Under the pieces are notes generated by a model, which worked only from the letters and a program-made list of their open reading frames with translations, was not told where the DNA came from and ran no database searches. DNA of 64,000 nt from Candidatus Woesearchaeota archaeon (lineage in GTDB: Archaea; Nanobdellota; Nanobdellia; Woesearchaeales; GW2011-AR4), in the NCBI GenBank assembly GCA_016185945.1, contig JACPMR010000003.1, positions 124,001 through 188,000 of the forward strand, in the 5' to 3' direction. Below are positions 52,227-59,828 of the stretch, in pieces; the first letter of the stretch is position 1; the number at the start of each line of letters is the position of its first letter. The position numbers and the translations under genes are program-made.

Positions 52227-52790
52227 CTAGGCGTAAGATAGCTGCGGGCTGTAAGGTTTTGAAGCAGCCCTTTCTTCTGCAATCTCCTTTAACTTTCCTT
52301 TGCTTAATTGCCTGAATCCAAGCCAGTGCAATACTTGCGAAACAGCGCCGCCAAGCAAAGTACCTGTCACAGGATTTCCTGTCAAAGCTGTTGCGCCAAT
52401 TGCGAGAGGAACATCAATTAAGTAAGCTCCTATATCCACTGCAAGAGAATTCACGTTAAAAGTCACCCAGTCTTTTACAAACTTGTATTTGCCTGCTAAT
52501 CCTTTGTATCTGTCAGTGTTTTTCAAATACCAATAAGGGGTGGCTACTATTTCGTGCCCTGCATAGTTGCCTATAGAGCTTGCTACACCAGCAGTCAAAT
52601 ATTTATTAAATGGAAGCGCAGCAGCAAGCAATGCAGAGCCAGCTAAGCCGCCTAATTCGCCTAGCCAGTATGCTTTGCTAAAATCACTTCTTGTTTTCTT
52701 CATTTCAGGATGTGCTTTCTCTGCCTTAGGAAGCTCTTTTTCTACTATATTCTCCAATGTCCCCTTTTTTTCTTTTGCTGCATCAGCCAT
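52227..52790 (-). CDS. Hypothetical membrane protein, 187 aa
   Basis: A charged N-terminus (about 45 residues, rich in K and E) is followed by four to five moderate hydrophobic segments with many Gly and Ala (YWLGELGGLAGSALLAAALP; VDIGAYLIDVPLAIGATALTG). Two motifs of small residues suggest helix packing. It starts inside the end of the small AbrB-like gene (8-bp overlap), so the two form an operon. No family is recognised, though the GxxG-rich pattern is common in small archaeal membrane proteins. Confidence 0.55.
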   Translation of the reverse strand: MADAAKEKKGTLENIVEKELPKAEKAHPEMKKTRSDFSKAYWLGELGGLAGSALLAAALPFNKYLTAGVASSIGNYAGHEIVATPYWYLKNTDRYKGLAGKYKFVKDWVTFNVNSLAVDIGAYLIDVPLAIGATALTGNPVTGTLLGGAVSQVLHWLGFRQLSKGKLKEIAEERAASKPYSPQLSYA

Positions 52791-52938
52791 TATGCTCCTC
52801 CGGCTTTTTAAGAACCTCTATCGTTAGCTTAACAAGTGTCTGCGGCTTAAGCTCGTCCTCTAGAACTCTAGGTATCACTATTATGGCTTGACTGCCGTGC
52901 TTTGCTATTTTCTTCGTAATGACAAATTCTCTTTCCAT
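52783..52938 (-). CDS. Small AbrB/SpoVT-like DNA-binding protein, 51 aa
   Basis: MEREFVITKKIAKHGSQAII is followed by VIPRVLEDELKPQTLVKLTI, the swapped-hairpin pattern of AbrB-type proteins: a basic strand, IPR, and a later hydrophobic strand. GGGGGTGAT lies a few bases before the ATG. The TATA box (minus strand, about 52998-53008) sits over an imperfect palindrome TACTATGTAGTA near 52976-52987, a possible own operator. It overlaps the next membrane protein gene by 8 bp, so it may regulate that gene or act as an antitoxin. Role is inferred. Confidence 0.65.
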   Translation of the reverse strand: MEREFVITKKIAKHGSQAIIVIPRVLEDELKPQTLVKLTIEVLKKPEEHNG

Positions 52939-53080
52939 ACAATCACCCCCAACGTTTTATGTATGTGATATGTATCTACTATGTAGTAATAAAAGTACTA
53001 GTATATAAATCTTTCGTTTATTACTACTAATAAGAGATTAAAAATCAATCTTTTGTTATTTATTTTCCATATTGAAACAA

Positions 53081-53093
53081 AAAGTATATAAAT
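53081..53093 (+). promoter_or_regulatory. TATA box of a leaderless wHTH gene
   Basis: AAAGTATATAAAT is centred about 26 nt before the ATG at 53115, so transcription should start at the start codon. Confidence 0.6.
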
Positions 53094-53114
53094 GAGTAAA
53101 ACATTTTGCTTGTT

Positions 53115-53435
53115 ATGAAGAAAGGCAGACCGATAAAATCAGAAATAAGGCAGAATATTGTAGAGATACTGCACTTTGTGAAAAAGGCGTATGGTTATGA
53201 AATCTACAAGGTTTACACGGCAATATTCCCAAAAGTAACTCTTAGGAGCATTTATTACCATCTGAAGAAAGGCACTGACTTGGGGGAGTTTCAAGTCAAT
53301 AAAGTTGAGAGGGAGAAAGGAGATTATTCCTGGGGCACAGAGGCAGAGAAGATTTATTATATGCTCGGGCCAAATGCAAAGCCGACTGGAAATGACAGGG
53401 TTAGGGAGTATGTTGAGAGCAAGCAGAAATCCTAA
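53115..53435 (+). CDS. PadR-like winged-helix protein
   Basis: About 106 aa from ATG 53115; TTG at 53106 lies too close to the TATA box. The wHTH reads RQNIVEILHFVKKAYGYEIY, then KVTLRSIYYHLKKGTDLGEF as the recognition helix, then a wing. The C-terminal part (YYMLGPNAKPTGNDRV) is not DNA-binding and may mediate dimerisation. It resembles archaeal PadR-related regulators. It is divergent from the AbrB-like gene across a 176-bp promoter region. Target unknown. Confidence 0.65.
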   Translation: MKKGRPIKSEIRQNIVEILHFVKKAYGYEIYKVYTAIFPKVTLRSIYYHLKKGTDLGEFQVNKVEREKGDYSWGTEAEKIYYMLGPNAKPTGNDRVREYVESKQKS

Positions 53436-53473
53436 AATTATGTTTCTATTTTTAAGTAGTTAATCTAGAAATA

Positions 53474-53482
53474 TTTATAAAG
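53474..53482 (+). promoter_or_regulatory. TATA box of the 141-aa hypothetical gene
   Basis: TTTATAAAG is centred 26 nt from the ATG at 53504, so the message is probably leaderless. Confidence 0.55.
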
Positions 53483-53503
53483 TCTGGTATATTCTTAACC
53501 AAC

Positions 53504-53929
53504 ATGTTAGATAATATAATGTACGAAATTATAGTTGGAAACGATTTGACTCCTGAAGAACTAGCAATAACAGGATTGCCTGACGAGACTTTAGATTATG
53601 CTTTAATAAAATTTGTCGTCCAAACAAGAGGATACGAATTAATAATCCATAATTCTCCAACATCATATGCTCAAGTAATCCCAGTAGGTTATGCGGGTGT
53701 AGTAAATTCTATAGCTAATACAGTGGGTGAAAAACCACTCACGATAGAATTTCCACGGATAAATTTAAAATCAAGATTAACTCAAGGCAGTATTGCAGAT
53801 TTAGTTCAAAAGCTTGAAGAAATTTCCCCTTGGGTAAAAATAAGTGAAGTGCATTTTTTAAATGTGCCAAAATCTGCTTATTATAAATCTCCATTAAGGG
53901 ATAAATTAAGGGGTAGTTTATGTCCTTGA
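53504..53929 (+). CDS. Hypothetical 141-aa protein
   Basis: A soluble alpha/beta protein starting MLDNIMYEIIVGNDLTPEEL. A central strand block (YELIIHNSPTSYAQVIPVGY) and a C-terminal ISEVHFLNVPKSAYYKSP are the most conserved-looking parts. No signal peptide, Cys pair or catalytic pattern is seen. ATG 53504 fits a leaderless start. It is alone between two unrelated genes. Some codon choices (CGA, frequent TTA) differ a little from neighbours. I do not recognise it. Confidence 0.55.
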   Translation: MLDNIMYEIIVGNDLTPEELAITGLPDETLDYALIKFVVQTRGYELIIHNSPTSYAQVIPVGYAGVVNSIANTVGEKPLTIEFPRINLKSRLTQGSIADLVQKLEEISPWVKISEVHFLNVPKSAYYKSPLRDKLRGSLCP

Positions 53930-54010
53930 CTAGTTCATACAATTAGGTATAATAGGATTTTTAAGGCCTTAAATTTTTATTGCTTGATATAATTTTTCTA
54001 CAAAATCAAA

Positions 54011-55198
54011 TCATCTCACAAACCCAATCGCTATATTGAAGAATATAATAGCCAAAAAGAATAATCCAACATAAACAAAAATCTTGTTTGCCTTTTTTTC
54101 ATCAAAAATTCTGTAAAGGACAAGCTGCAGCATTCTGCCCCCGTCAAGAGGCCCAATTGGCACAAGGTTGAACAAGCCGATGCCAAAGTTTAAAACATAC
54201 AAGATAACAAGCAATCCAAGAACCCATATCAAGACATTTGGCAGAAATTTGCCATATTTTTCTGTTACGTTCTCATTTATTTTTGTGCTCTGCTCGAGAA
54301 AAGCTCCAATATAAGCAATGCTTTCGTTTTCAGGATTTTTCGCCAGCTTTATTTTGTATTCCGATTTGTCGGTTTTTATTGTTACAATATCATTTGGCTT
54401 TTTGCTTCTAAGAACTGCTGATAGATTGTTGACATAGGGAGTTGGAGTGCCATCAACTTCGCGTATCACTTCGTTAATTTTTACTCCATAAGTTTCGGCG
54501 GGAAAAGGGCCGTTTTCCTTTACATAATCAGTAATCCTGACGCCATTCGGCTCAATCATCGCTCTTGCAATCGGAGCAAGCAGAAAAGAAGCTATGCCCA
54601 AAAACAAAAATGCTGCTGCAATATTGGCAAAAGGGCCAGCAGCAAAAACGCTTAACTGCTCCTTATGCGGCCTTTTCTTAAGCTCTTTTTCATCCGGCTC
54701 GACAAAGGCAGCCGGTATTATTGGGATGACAAGGGCAAGAAACGCAAATCCCGAGGATTTTACTTTCAATCTGTGTGTTCTTGCTATGACGCCATGGGCA
54801 AACTCATGCACAACTGCAATGACAAATATTGATATTATCCAATAAAAGAACGGAACAAAGAAAATGCCCTTTGCCTTGAATGGCAGGACCAAGCCAACCC
54901 CTGGAGCTGCTTCTGGCTTTGTAAATAAAATAAAAATATTCTTGACTAAGCTGTAGCTGATTAAAGCCATGCCGAGAAAGCCAACCAGAATTCCCGCATA
55001 GCCGATAAATAGAAGCAACTTTTTGTATTTCTTCGCCCACGAATCCATCAGCTTTAATCCAGCCTTGGTTTTATACATTGAGAAATAAAGAAAATATGGG
55101 ACAAGCTGCTTTGTCTCGAGATTTTTTCTCTTCAAGAAAACAAAAATCGTCAAAGCAACAAGAAATACAACAGCAGCGATTGTTTGAAAGTCAGGCAT
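54011..55198 (-). CDS. Site-2 metalloprotease (M50) with PDZ domain
   Basis: 395 aa. The zinc site is VVHEFAHGVIARTH near residues 130-145 (HExxH), and the second motif is LVPIGPLDGGRMLQ near 345-360. A PDZ domain lies between (EVDGTPTPYVNNLSAVLRS). Six to seven membrane helices surround them. This is a rhomboid-unlike intramembrane protease that cuts membrane-bound regulators. The gene follows ribosomal protein L40e by 6 bp, in operon with aIF5A. The link with translation genes is common in archaea and need not be functional. Confidence 0.9.
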   Translation of the reverse strand: MPDFQTIAAVVFLVALTIFVFLKRKNLETKQLVPYFLYFSMYKTKAGLKLMDSWAKKYKKLLLFIGYAGILVGFLGMALISYSLVKNIFILFTKPEAAPGVGLVLPFKAKGIFFVPFFYWIISIFVIAVVHEFAHGVIARTHRLKVKSSGFAFLALVIPIIPAAFVEPDEKELKKRPHKEQLSVFAAGPFANIAAAFLFLGIASFLLAPIARAMIEPNGVRITDYVKENGPFPAETYGVKINEVIREVDGTPTPYVNNLSAVLRSKKPNDIVTIKTDKSEYKIKLAKNPENESIAYIGAFLEQSTKINENVTEKYGKFLPNVLIWVLGLLVILYVLNFGIGLFNLVPIGPLDGGRMLQLVLYRIFDEKKANKIFVYVGLFFLAIIFFNIAIGFVR

Positions 55199-55204
55199 TT
55201 TGCT

Positions 55205-55366
55205 TTACTTCTTCCTTACTGCCTTAAATACCTTGCTGCCGCAGCGCCTGCAAGCTACTTTGCCCTGTGTTATCTTCATGTTCGGGGTTTTTATCTTTGT
55301 CTTGCATTTCCTGCAAACAAAAACATTCCTGAACTTCCTTATTTCTGCTTCTGGAAATTTTACCAT
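55205..55366 (-). CDS. rpl40e: Ribosomal protein L40e-like, 53 aa
   Basis: MVKFPEAEIRKFRNVFVCRK begins the frame, with four cysteines in two pairs (VCRKCKTK and ACRRCGSK) forming a zinc ribbon, and a basic end FKAVRKK. The FPEAE start and zinc pattern match archaeal L40e. The ATG directly follows the aIF5A stop (TAA-ATG, no gap). Confidence 0.85.
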   Translation of the reverse strand: MVKFPEAEIRKFRNVFVCRKCKTKIKTPNMKITQGKVACRRCGSKVFKAVRKK

Positions 55367-55768
55367 TTAATCACTTCCCTTGACTTGCTTAATAACTTTT
55401 TCATCCATAATAGTCCAGTAAAGCACAGAAGAGCCCTCAATAACCTGTCCTTTAAATTCTTCTGGAATTTTCAAATCAAATGTTTCATATGTTTCAGATT
55501 CCATTACATTTGCAGTGTCGCCATGCACAGACAAAACTTGTGCGTTTCTTTTCTCGATTATTGGCACTTCAACATTGTCATGCCCCGGCATCACAACAAT
55601 CCTTTTCTTCTCGTCAACCAAGCCAACTGCCGAAACCCTGACTTTTGAATGCCCATGCTTCCCAGGCTTTGAAATCTCGACATCAACAACCCTGCAGGCA
55701 GCTCCATCCAGAATAATAAAACTGCCCTTCTGGACATTATTGGCTGCAACCATCTTCGTATCTGCCAT
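55367..55768 (-). CDS. eif5a: Translation factor aIF5A
   Basis: 133 aa. The modification loop SKPGKHGHSK is intact, with Lys37 as the hypusine site. An N-terminal SH3-like barrel (about 1-68) and a C-terminal OB fold (about 69-133, SDVMESETYETFDLKIPEEF-like region) complete the usual form. It promotes peptide bond formation at stalling sequences such as poly-Pro, which this window encodes (for example PPPPLPP in the pilus ATPase). First gene of the aIF5A-L40e-site-2 protease operon. Confidence 0.95.
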   Translation of the reverse strand: MADTKMVAANNVQKGSFIILDGAACRVVDVEISKPGKHGHSKVRVSAVGLVDEKKRIVVMPGHDNVEVPIIEKRNAQVLSVHGDTANVMESETYETFDLKIPEEFKGQVIEGSSVLYWTIMDEKVIKQVKGSD

Positions 55769-55889
55769 TAAAAATCACCTTAATTTTTAGATTAAGACAA
55801 TGCTGGGTTAAGCAAGTAATTTATAAAGATTGTGTATTAATAAAATTCCAGCAGAAAGTATTTTAAAGCTTCTTGACTACATTGGAAGT

Positions 55890-56261
55890 ATGCCCGACAT
55901 AAAGAAAACTTTGGTTAAACTGGAAAAGCAATTCTGGAATGCTGACAAAGACAGGGATTCCAATTTTTATAAAAAAAATACTACTGGGAAAAGCGTTGCT
56001 GTTGGCCAGCTAGGAGTAGCAAATAAAAAAATGATATTGAAGATGATGTCTTCAAATCCACAAAAACTGTTAAGCTACACAATTCAAAACCCGCGCGCAA
56101 TCTCCCTTACAAATGATGTTGCCCTTTTAATCTACAAGGCTGCCGGCACAACAGTTAATAAAGGCAAAAAATCAAGATTTTCGGCTTTAGCAACCTCAGC
56201 TTATGTCCGAACCAAGGGTAAATGGCTGGCAGCATTCCACCAACAAATACAGCTTAAATAG
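55890..56261 (+). CDS. SnoaL/DUF4440-like NTF2-fold protein
   Basis: About 123 aa from ATG 55890; the longer frame begins inside the TATA region and is unlikely. The pattern LVKLEKQFWNADKDRDSNFY at the start and the strand series DVALLIYKAAGTTVNKGKKSRFS, then ALATSAYVRTKGKWLAAFHQ at the end fit the cone-shaped NTF2 fold of the DUF4440 family. These bind small ligands or act as isomerases. No catalytic residue can be assigned. A TATA box TTATAAAG lies near 55821. It ends 4 bp from the convergent histone gene. Confidence 0.75.
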   Translation: MPDIKKTLVKLEKQFWNADKDRDSNFYKKNTTGKSVAVGQLGVANKKMILKMMSSNPQKLLSYTIQNPRAISLTNDVALLIYKAAGTTVNKGKKSRFSALATSAYVRTKGKWLAAFHQQIQLK

Positions 56262-56265
56262 AAAT

Positions 56266-56475
56266 CTATTCCTTGACAGCCAGTTTAATATCTTCCGCCT
56301 TTATAGTTTTTCTTCCTGCATGGACTGCAAGCTTTATAGACTTGACTGCAATGTCGTGCGCCTTTTCCTCAAGCGCGTTCTTCAAAGCAACCTTTGCCTT
56401 GTCAGAAACCCTCTCTGCGCCGCCCTGCTTGAGCAGCTTCTCCATCGCTGCAAGCGGCAGAAGCTTTTCACTCAT
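56266..56475 (-). CDS. Archaeal histone
   Basis: 69 aa. The three-helix histone fold is clear: LPLAAMEKLLKQGGAERVSD, then AKVALKNALEEKAHDIAVKS with the long central helix, then HAGRKTIKAEDIKLAV, the third helix. No tails are present. It wraps DNA as a dimer-based filament. The ATG at 56475 has GGTGG 6 nt upstream; TTG at 56478 is less likely. A TATA-like CTTTAAATAC precedes it on the minus strand (about 56508-56518). Confidence 0.95.
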   Translation of the reverse strand: MSEKLLPLAAMEKLLKQGGAERVSDKAKVALKNALEEKAHDIAVKSIKLAVHAGRKTIKAEDIKLAVKE

Positions 56476-56526
56476 CAAACCACCCTTTTAGAAAAGTTAA
56501 GATAGTAGGTATTTAAAGGTTGCTAA

Positions 56527-57204
56527 TCAAAACCTCAAAATAGCCCTTAATTCGAACCTGTACTTTCTCGCCAACCTTGAAATTTCCTTTTCCATTAAAT
56601 CCTTATTTTGAAACTTGGATTCCATTTTCCTGAACTCACTGCTATGGTGCAGGTTTCTTCCATTCTTGTTTTGGAACTTGAATTTCTTGTGAAGCATTTC
56701 GTGGTACATTACATAATCAAGCAATTCTTTTCTTTCGTTTTTGAAAATCAAGCTTATCGTTATTGTATCAGAGCCATACTCATAGCTGCCGAGCTTGCTT
56801 GTTGAGGAGTTGCCCCACTGCAAGTTTGGCTTGTCAAGCATGCCGCTGAAAAACATATCATTGATTCTGTCGAAGGACTCTTCAAGTATTGCATCAGTTT
56901 TTGTCTTTGGCACAGCAAGATGAACATTTTTCATAAACAAATTGTAAAGCTCCATATTCATTGTTTTTTTTCTGTCTTTCAGAATTTTAACCATCAATTC
57001 CTGAATCAAGCCAATCTGGATTTCTTTGCTTATCTTTTTCCAGTCCCTGCTTAGATTAAACATCAAGCTGTTACCATATAATTTTACATTTGCATTATAC
57101 GGCTTGAATTTTCTCGAATACTTTAATGAGAAATTGTAATTTATCTCTTTTTCTGGGTATAACTGCTGGAATGCTTCTATTACAAGCTGAGACATTTTAA
57201 CCAT
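56527..57204 (-). CDS. SprT-like zinc metalloprotease
   Basis: 225 aa. The active site is DYVMYHEMLHKKFKF (HExxH) with a downstream His and Glu in GRNLHHSSEFRKME. SprT-like proteases cut DNA-protein crosslinks in eukaryotes (Spartan); prokaryotic members are less well known. The N-terminal half is alpha/beta with no named domain. Its ATG overlaps the stop of aRF1 by 8 bp, so it is coupled to it; ATG 57195 is an alternative. It might process stalled nascent or DNA-linked proteins. Confidence 0.82.
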   Translation of the reverse strand: MVKMSQLVIEAFQQLYPEKEINYNFSLKYSRKFKPYNANVKLYGNSLMFNLSRDWKKISKEIQIGLIQELMVKILKDRKKTMNMELYNLFMKNVHLAVPKTKTDAILEESFDRINDMFFSGMLDKPNLQWGNSSTSKLGSYEYGSDTITISLIFKNERKELLDYVMYHEMLHKKFKFQNKNGRNLHHSSEFRKMESKFQNKDLMEKEISRLARKYRFELRAILRF

Positions 57205-58297
57205 GATACTCGTATCTTAGAATGGCAGCAGCCCTGCCCAAATCCCTTAACTGGACACCTTCCCTTGTTTCAGTTGAAATTATTTTGACATTTGTTCCAA
57301 CCGGCTTTGCAGCTGCCTCGAACTCCTCGATTTTTTCATCAGGCAAGTCCTCTGAAAGCAGCAAAGTGTCTACAATGCCCATCTTCAGCTTGCTCATGAC
57401 ATCTGCTTCGCCATAAGCAGTCATGCTTTGCTTTGTTGCAAGCGTCTCAAGAAATTTGTTGACAATCTTCTTTTCTTCAGTTACATCTTCCTGCGCAAGA
57501 ACGTCCTGGCTTTTCTCAAGCAGCTCTTCCAAGCCAAATTCGCCAGTGTAGCTCAGGTCCTTTATAGCAATGATTTTTTTCTTCACTTCATTTGTTATGA
57601 AATTCCCCTCAACCAAGTCGTATTTTGTAGGGCCCGGGCCGCCAACAATTATGCCTTTCAAGCCCTCTAAGTTAAGGAATGCGTCTTTCATATAATCTGC
57701 AACCTTCTTATAGTGGTCTTTTGCAGCGCCTTCTATCAGGCGACTGAAGCGAGCAGCTGATTGCCCTCCGGCCTTGAATTTGCCAGGCACTTCTGAATGG
57801 GTTTTTACTATTGGGATTATTGTCTTGCCTTTCAATAATGCAATATTAGCGTCTCTCCTGTCCATAACCACCAGCCCATAAACCTCTTTTGCCTCAAGCA
57901 TGTCCCTTAAAATGTCAAGAACAAACTCCTTGTCGCATCTGTAAATTCGTGTCTTTAACGGCACAGGCGGCTCAATGCTCCAAACTTTGAAGTCCTGCTG
58001 TCCTTCTCTTTGAGCAACATTGCCGGAGAAAACAGCTAATCCATTTGCAGGGGTTTTCTTGAACAGCTTTAGATGCTGAATCATTCTTTCAAGAGCATCT
58101 GTCACATTCTTTCTGGTGGCAGACGATTTTATGTTTGCTGCTGTGCCCTGCTCCTGTGCAAGATGATTTATTATCTTATTCAAGTCATAATCCTGGGGGA
58201 TGTAAACACTAACCAATTCTGTGTGCCTGCCCCTATATTGTTCCAGTTCCTTGATGAATTTCTTTAAATGAAATTTCTGCGCTTCTGTCAGTGACAT
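57197..58297 (-). CDS. prf1: Peptide chain release factor aRF1 (short form)
   Basis: 366 aa. The stop-codon-reading motifs NIKS (residues 55-58) and YxCxxxF (YRCDKEF, near 120) are intact, and the hydrolysis motif GGQ lies in KFKAGGQSAARFSR near 176. The C-terminal domain ends in a RDLGRAAAILRYEYHG segment. It is about 40-50 residues shorter than typical aRF1, from loss of the C-domain minidomain. Reads all three stops in archaea. Followed by the SprT gene in an overlapping pair. Confidence 0.93.
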   Translation of the reverse strand: MSLTEAQKFHLKKFIKELEQYRGRHTELVSVYIPQDYDLNKIINHLAQEQGTAANIKSSATRKNVTDALERMIQHLKLFKKTPANGLAVFSGNVAQREGQQDFKVWSIEPPVPLKTRIYRCDKEFVLDILRDMLEAKEVYGLVVMDRRDANIALLKGKTIIPIVKTHSEVPGKFKAGGQSAARFSRLIEGAAKDHYKKVADYMKDAFLNLEGLKGIIVGGPGPTKYDLVEGNFITNEVKKKIIAIKDLSYTGEFGLEELLEKSQDVLAQEDVTEEKKIVNKFLETLATKQSMTAYGEADVMSKLKMGIVDTLLLSEDLPDEKIEEFEAAAKPVGTNVKIISTETREGVQLRDLGRAAAILRYEYHG

Positions 58298-58338
58298 ATT
58301 ATTGTTAGGAATAATATTTCTTTATAAAGATTTACAGA

Positions 58339-58932
58339 TTATCGGGGCTTTGGCTTTATCGATGTAAATATCCAATGCCCAAGCCGAAGCGCCCATTCCA
58401 GAACTATTATAAAAAGCAGGTATTTGACAACACTTGGAATTTGCTGCAGCAGCGCTGTAAACGAAGAAATAAGCGCTTCGAGCGTGACTACTTTCGGGTC
58501 TATTAAAAATATCACTATCAAAGTCCATGGTAGGACTTTTGCCATATCCTCTGCAAGTTTCTCGCTTACATATGCGCCCATTCTAGTAGCTGCAACAACT
58601 ATAATCCCAAGGAATAAAATGTTCTCTATGGGCCTTGATTTGGACAATACAAACAATAAAAATGAGAATATCAAGAACCAAATAAACGAATAAACCGGAA
58701 AAATAAACAAATATTTCGAAAAATATATTATTCCATCCAAAACATTCATGAATTTTGACTTAAAATTAAGCTTTGGTATCTCAAATAAATCCCTTCTGGC
58801 TAATTGCTTGTAGTAGATATGCCATGAGAGCCAGCCGACAAGAAATAAAACAATTGTAGAGGTAAGCAGGTTTAAATATTGCTTGTCCAAAACAAAGCCT
58901 TTTGCCAACGCCCAGTAATCATTGAGTGGCAT
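58339..58932 (-). CDS. Hypothetical multi-pass membrane protein, 197 aa
   Basis: Hydrophobic segments lie near residues 20-38, 70-90, 94-108, 134-150 and 163-180, with a central basic loop. A short stretch LAEDMAKVLPWTLIVIFLID is the most distinctive. No cysteine or enzyme motif. Monocistronic; its 3' end lies 40 bp before aRF1 on the same strand. Not recognised. Confidence 0.55.
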   Translation of the reverse strand: MPLNDYWALAKGFVLDKQYLNLLTSTIVLFLVGWLSWHIYYKQLARRDLFEIPKLNFKSKFMNVLDGIIYFSKYLFIFPVYSFIWFLIFSFLLFVLSKSRPIENILFLGIIVVAATRMGAYVSEKLAEDMAKVLPWTLIVIFLIDPKVVTLEALISSFTALLQQIPSVVKYLLFIIVLEWALRLGHWIFTSIKPKPR

Positions 58933-58979
58933 AAAAATTCATTTCATTAAATAATATTTAAAAGTTGTTATTTTTTCCG

Positions 58980-59120
58980 TTAGTCCATAATGTGCTTTTT
59001 TATCTCCCTGAAGCCAACTTTTCTTAATCTTTGCACAACATTTTCCAAATTAATCTTTCTGTATTTGCTTCCAAAAGCTCTTGTGCTTGAAGGTAAGAAA
59101 TTATCAGATCTGTCATTCAT
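58980..59120 (-). CDS. Possible small protein, 46 aa
   Basis: ATG 59120 opens MNDRSDNFLPSSTRAFGSKY, ending in VVQRLRKVGFREIKKHIMD. The end resembles a helix of HicA-like or RNA-binding fold proteins, but no catalytic His is present. A TATA-like TTTATATAAAG lies only about 10 nt before the ATG, which is too close for a normal promoter. The longer frame to 59357 runs over the tRNA-Pro gene and is not credible. The composition is protein-like, hence listed, but it may be a remnant. Confidence 0.3.
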   Translation of the reverse strand: MNDRSDNFLPSSTRAFGSKYRKINLENVVQRLRKVGFREIKKHIMD

Positions 59121-59178
59121 AGCATACACTTTATATAACTTATCTATAAAATATACTAAAATCTCCCCCAGCGATAGA

Positions 59179-59186
59179 TTTAAAAA
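59179..59186 (+). promoter_or_regulatory. TATA box of the tRNA-Pro gene
   Basis: TTTAAAAA is centred 26-27 nt before G59209, the proposed first base of tRNA-Pro. This spacing supports a transcript that starts at or next to the mature 5' end, and supports GGGGC at 59209 as exon 1. Confidence 0.6.
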
Positions 59187-59208
59187 CAAGGTATTAATCC
59201 TCATAAGA

Positions 59209-59356
59209 GGGGCATAGCTGCCCATTGCATGGGTCATTATAACAACCTTATAATAGCATGAAGCTGTGGGGTAGCTTGGAATCATCCTTTCCGCTTTGGG
59301 AGCGGACGACCCCGGTTCAAAACAAAAGTAAGTCGCTGAAAATCCGGGCAGCCCCA
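59209..59356 (+). tRNA. tRNA-Pro (anticodon TGG) with interrupted acceptor stem and T-loop intron
   Basis: The 3' part is clear: anticodon arm TCCGC-TTTGGGA-GCGGA (59290-59306) with anticodon TGG, variable loop CGAC, T-stem CCCGG/CCGGG, acceptor strand CAGCCCC and A73 at 59356. The D-arm is GGGT-AGCTTGGAATCA-TCCT with G10-U25 and G15-C48. The acceptor 5' strand must be GGGGCTG, but the bases next to the D-arm read GAAGCTG, with two mismatches. GGGGC occurs 54 nt earlier (59209-59213), so about 51 nt (near 59213-59263, exact ends unresolved) would be removed. A second 21-nt intron lies in the T-loop. It is followed by L37Ae at 27 bp. Confidence 0.7.
59322..59342 (+). other. tRNA-Pro T-loop intron (59/60), 21 nt
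   Basis: Exon TTCA (59316-59319) pairs with intron TGAA (59337-59340) as a 4-bp central helix. The 3-nt bulges are AA|A (59320-59322) and AA|T (59341-59343), and the outer helix is the T-stem itself. Cutting after the second base of each bulge restores a 7-nt loop TTCAAAT. Position 59/60 is a known non-canonical archaeal site. Confidence 0.8.
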
Positions 59357-59382
59357 TTTAGAAAAATTAACTTATCGCAAAA

Positions 59383-59691
59383 ATGAAAATTGAGGAGAAA
59401 GTAGCAGGCTCGGTAAAAAGGTTTGGCGCAAGGTACGGAAGAAAGCCAAAGCTTAAATTTTCTAAAATAGAGACTGAGCAAAGAAAGCTGCACAAATGCC
59501 CGTACTGCAACAAAATGGCTGTCAAGAGAGTCGCTGTTGGAATATGGAGATGCAGGAAGTGCAATGCAAAATTCACAGGAAAGGCATATTCTGTTACAAG
59601 AAAGATACTGGCAAAGGAAACAGAAATGACTGAGGAAGAGCCAGTTTTGAATGAAGAAATAGAAGTTGAAGAGGCATTAGAGGAAACATAA
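59383..59691 (+). CDS. rpl37ae: Ribosomal protein L37Ae
   Basis: 102 aa. A basic N-terminus (KVAGSVKRFGARYGRKPK) and a zinc ribbon CPYCNKMAVKRVAVGIWRC with RKCNAKF, giving the C-x2-C...C-x2-C pattern of L37Ae/L43e. The acidic tail (TEEEPVLNEEIEVEEALEE) is longer than in most archaea. It overlaps the next gene by one base (TAATG). It may be co-transcribed with the tRNA-Pro upstream, as no clear TATA box lies between. Confidence 0.93.
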   Translation: MKIEEKVAGSVKRFGARYGRKPKLKFSKIETEQRKLHKCPYCNKMAVKRVAVGIWRCRKCNAKFTGKAYSVTRKILAKETEMTEEEPVLNEEIEVEEALEET

Positions 59692-59828
59692 TGGCGGAAT
59701 ACAAATGCTTTGATTGCAACAAGAAAGTCGCAATGGACTATTTGAGGAAAAGGGTGAGATGCCCTTACTGCGGAAGCAAGATACTCTTCAAGCCAAGAAG
59801 CGTAACAACCAAGGTTAAAGCACGTTAG
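59691..59828 (+). CDS. rpo12: DNA-directed RNA polymerase subunit Rpo12 (P)
   Basis: 45 aa. MAEYKCFDCNKKVAMDYLRK, then VRCPYCGSKILFKPR: two CxxC pairs form the zinc ribbon, and the YCGSKI and FKPR blocks are those of Rpb12/RpoP. It follows L37Ae with a one-base overlap, the usual archaeal arrangement. Confidence 0.93.
   Translation: MAEYKCFDCNKKVAMDYLRKRVRCPYCGSKILFKPRSVTTKVKAR

Noticed and set aside
58980..59357. A 125-aa minus-strand reading frame spanning this interval
   Set aside because: Its first two thirds are the complement of the tRNA-Pro gene. Only the last 46 codons look protein-like and are listed at low confidence.
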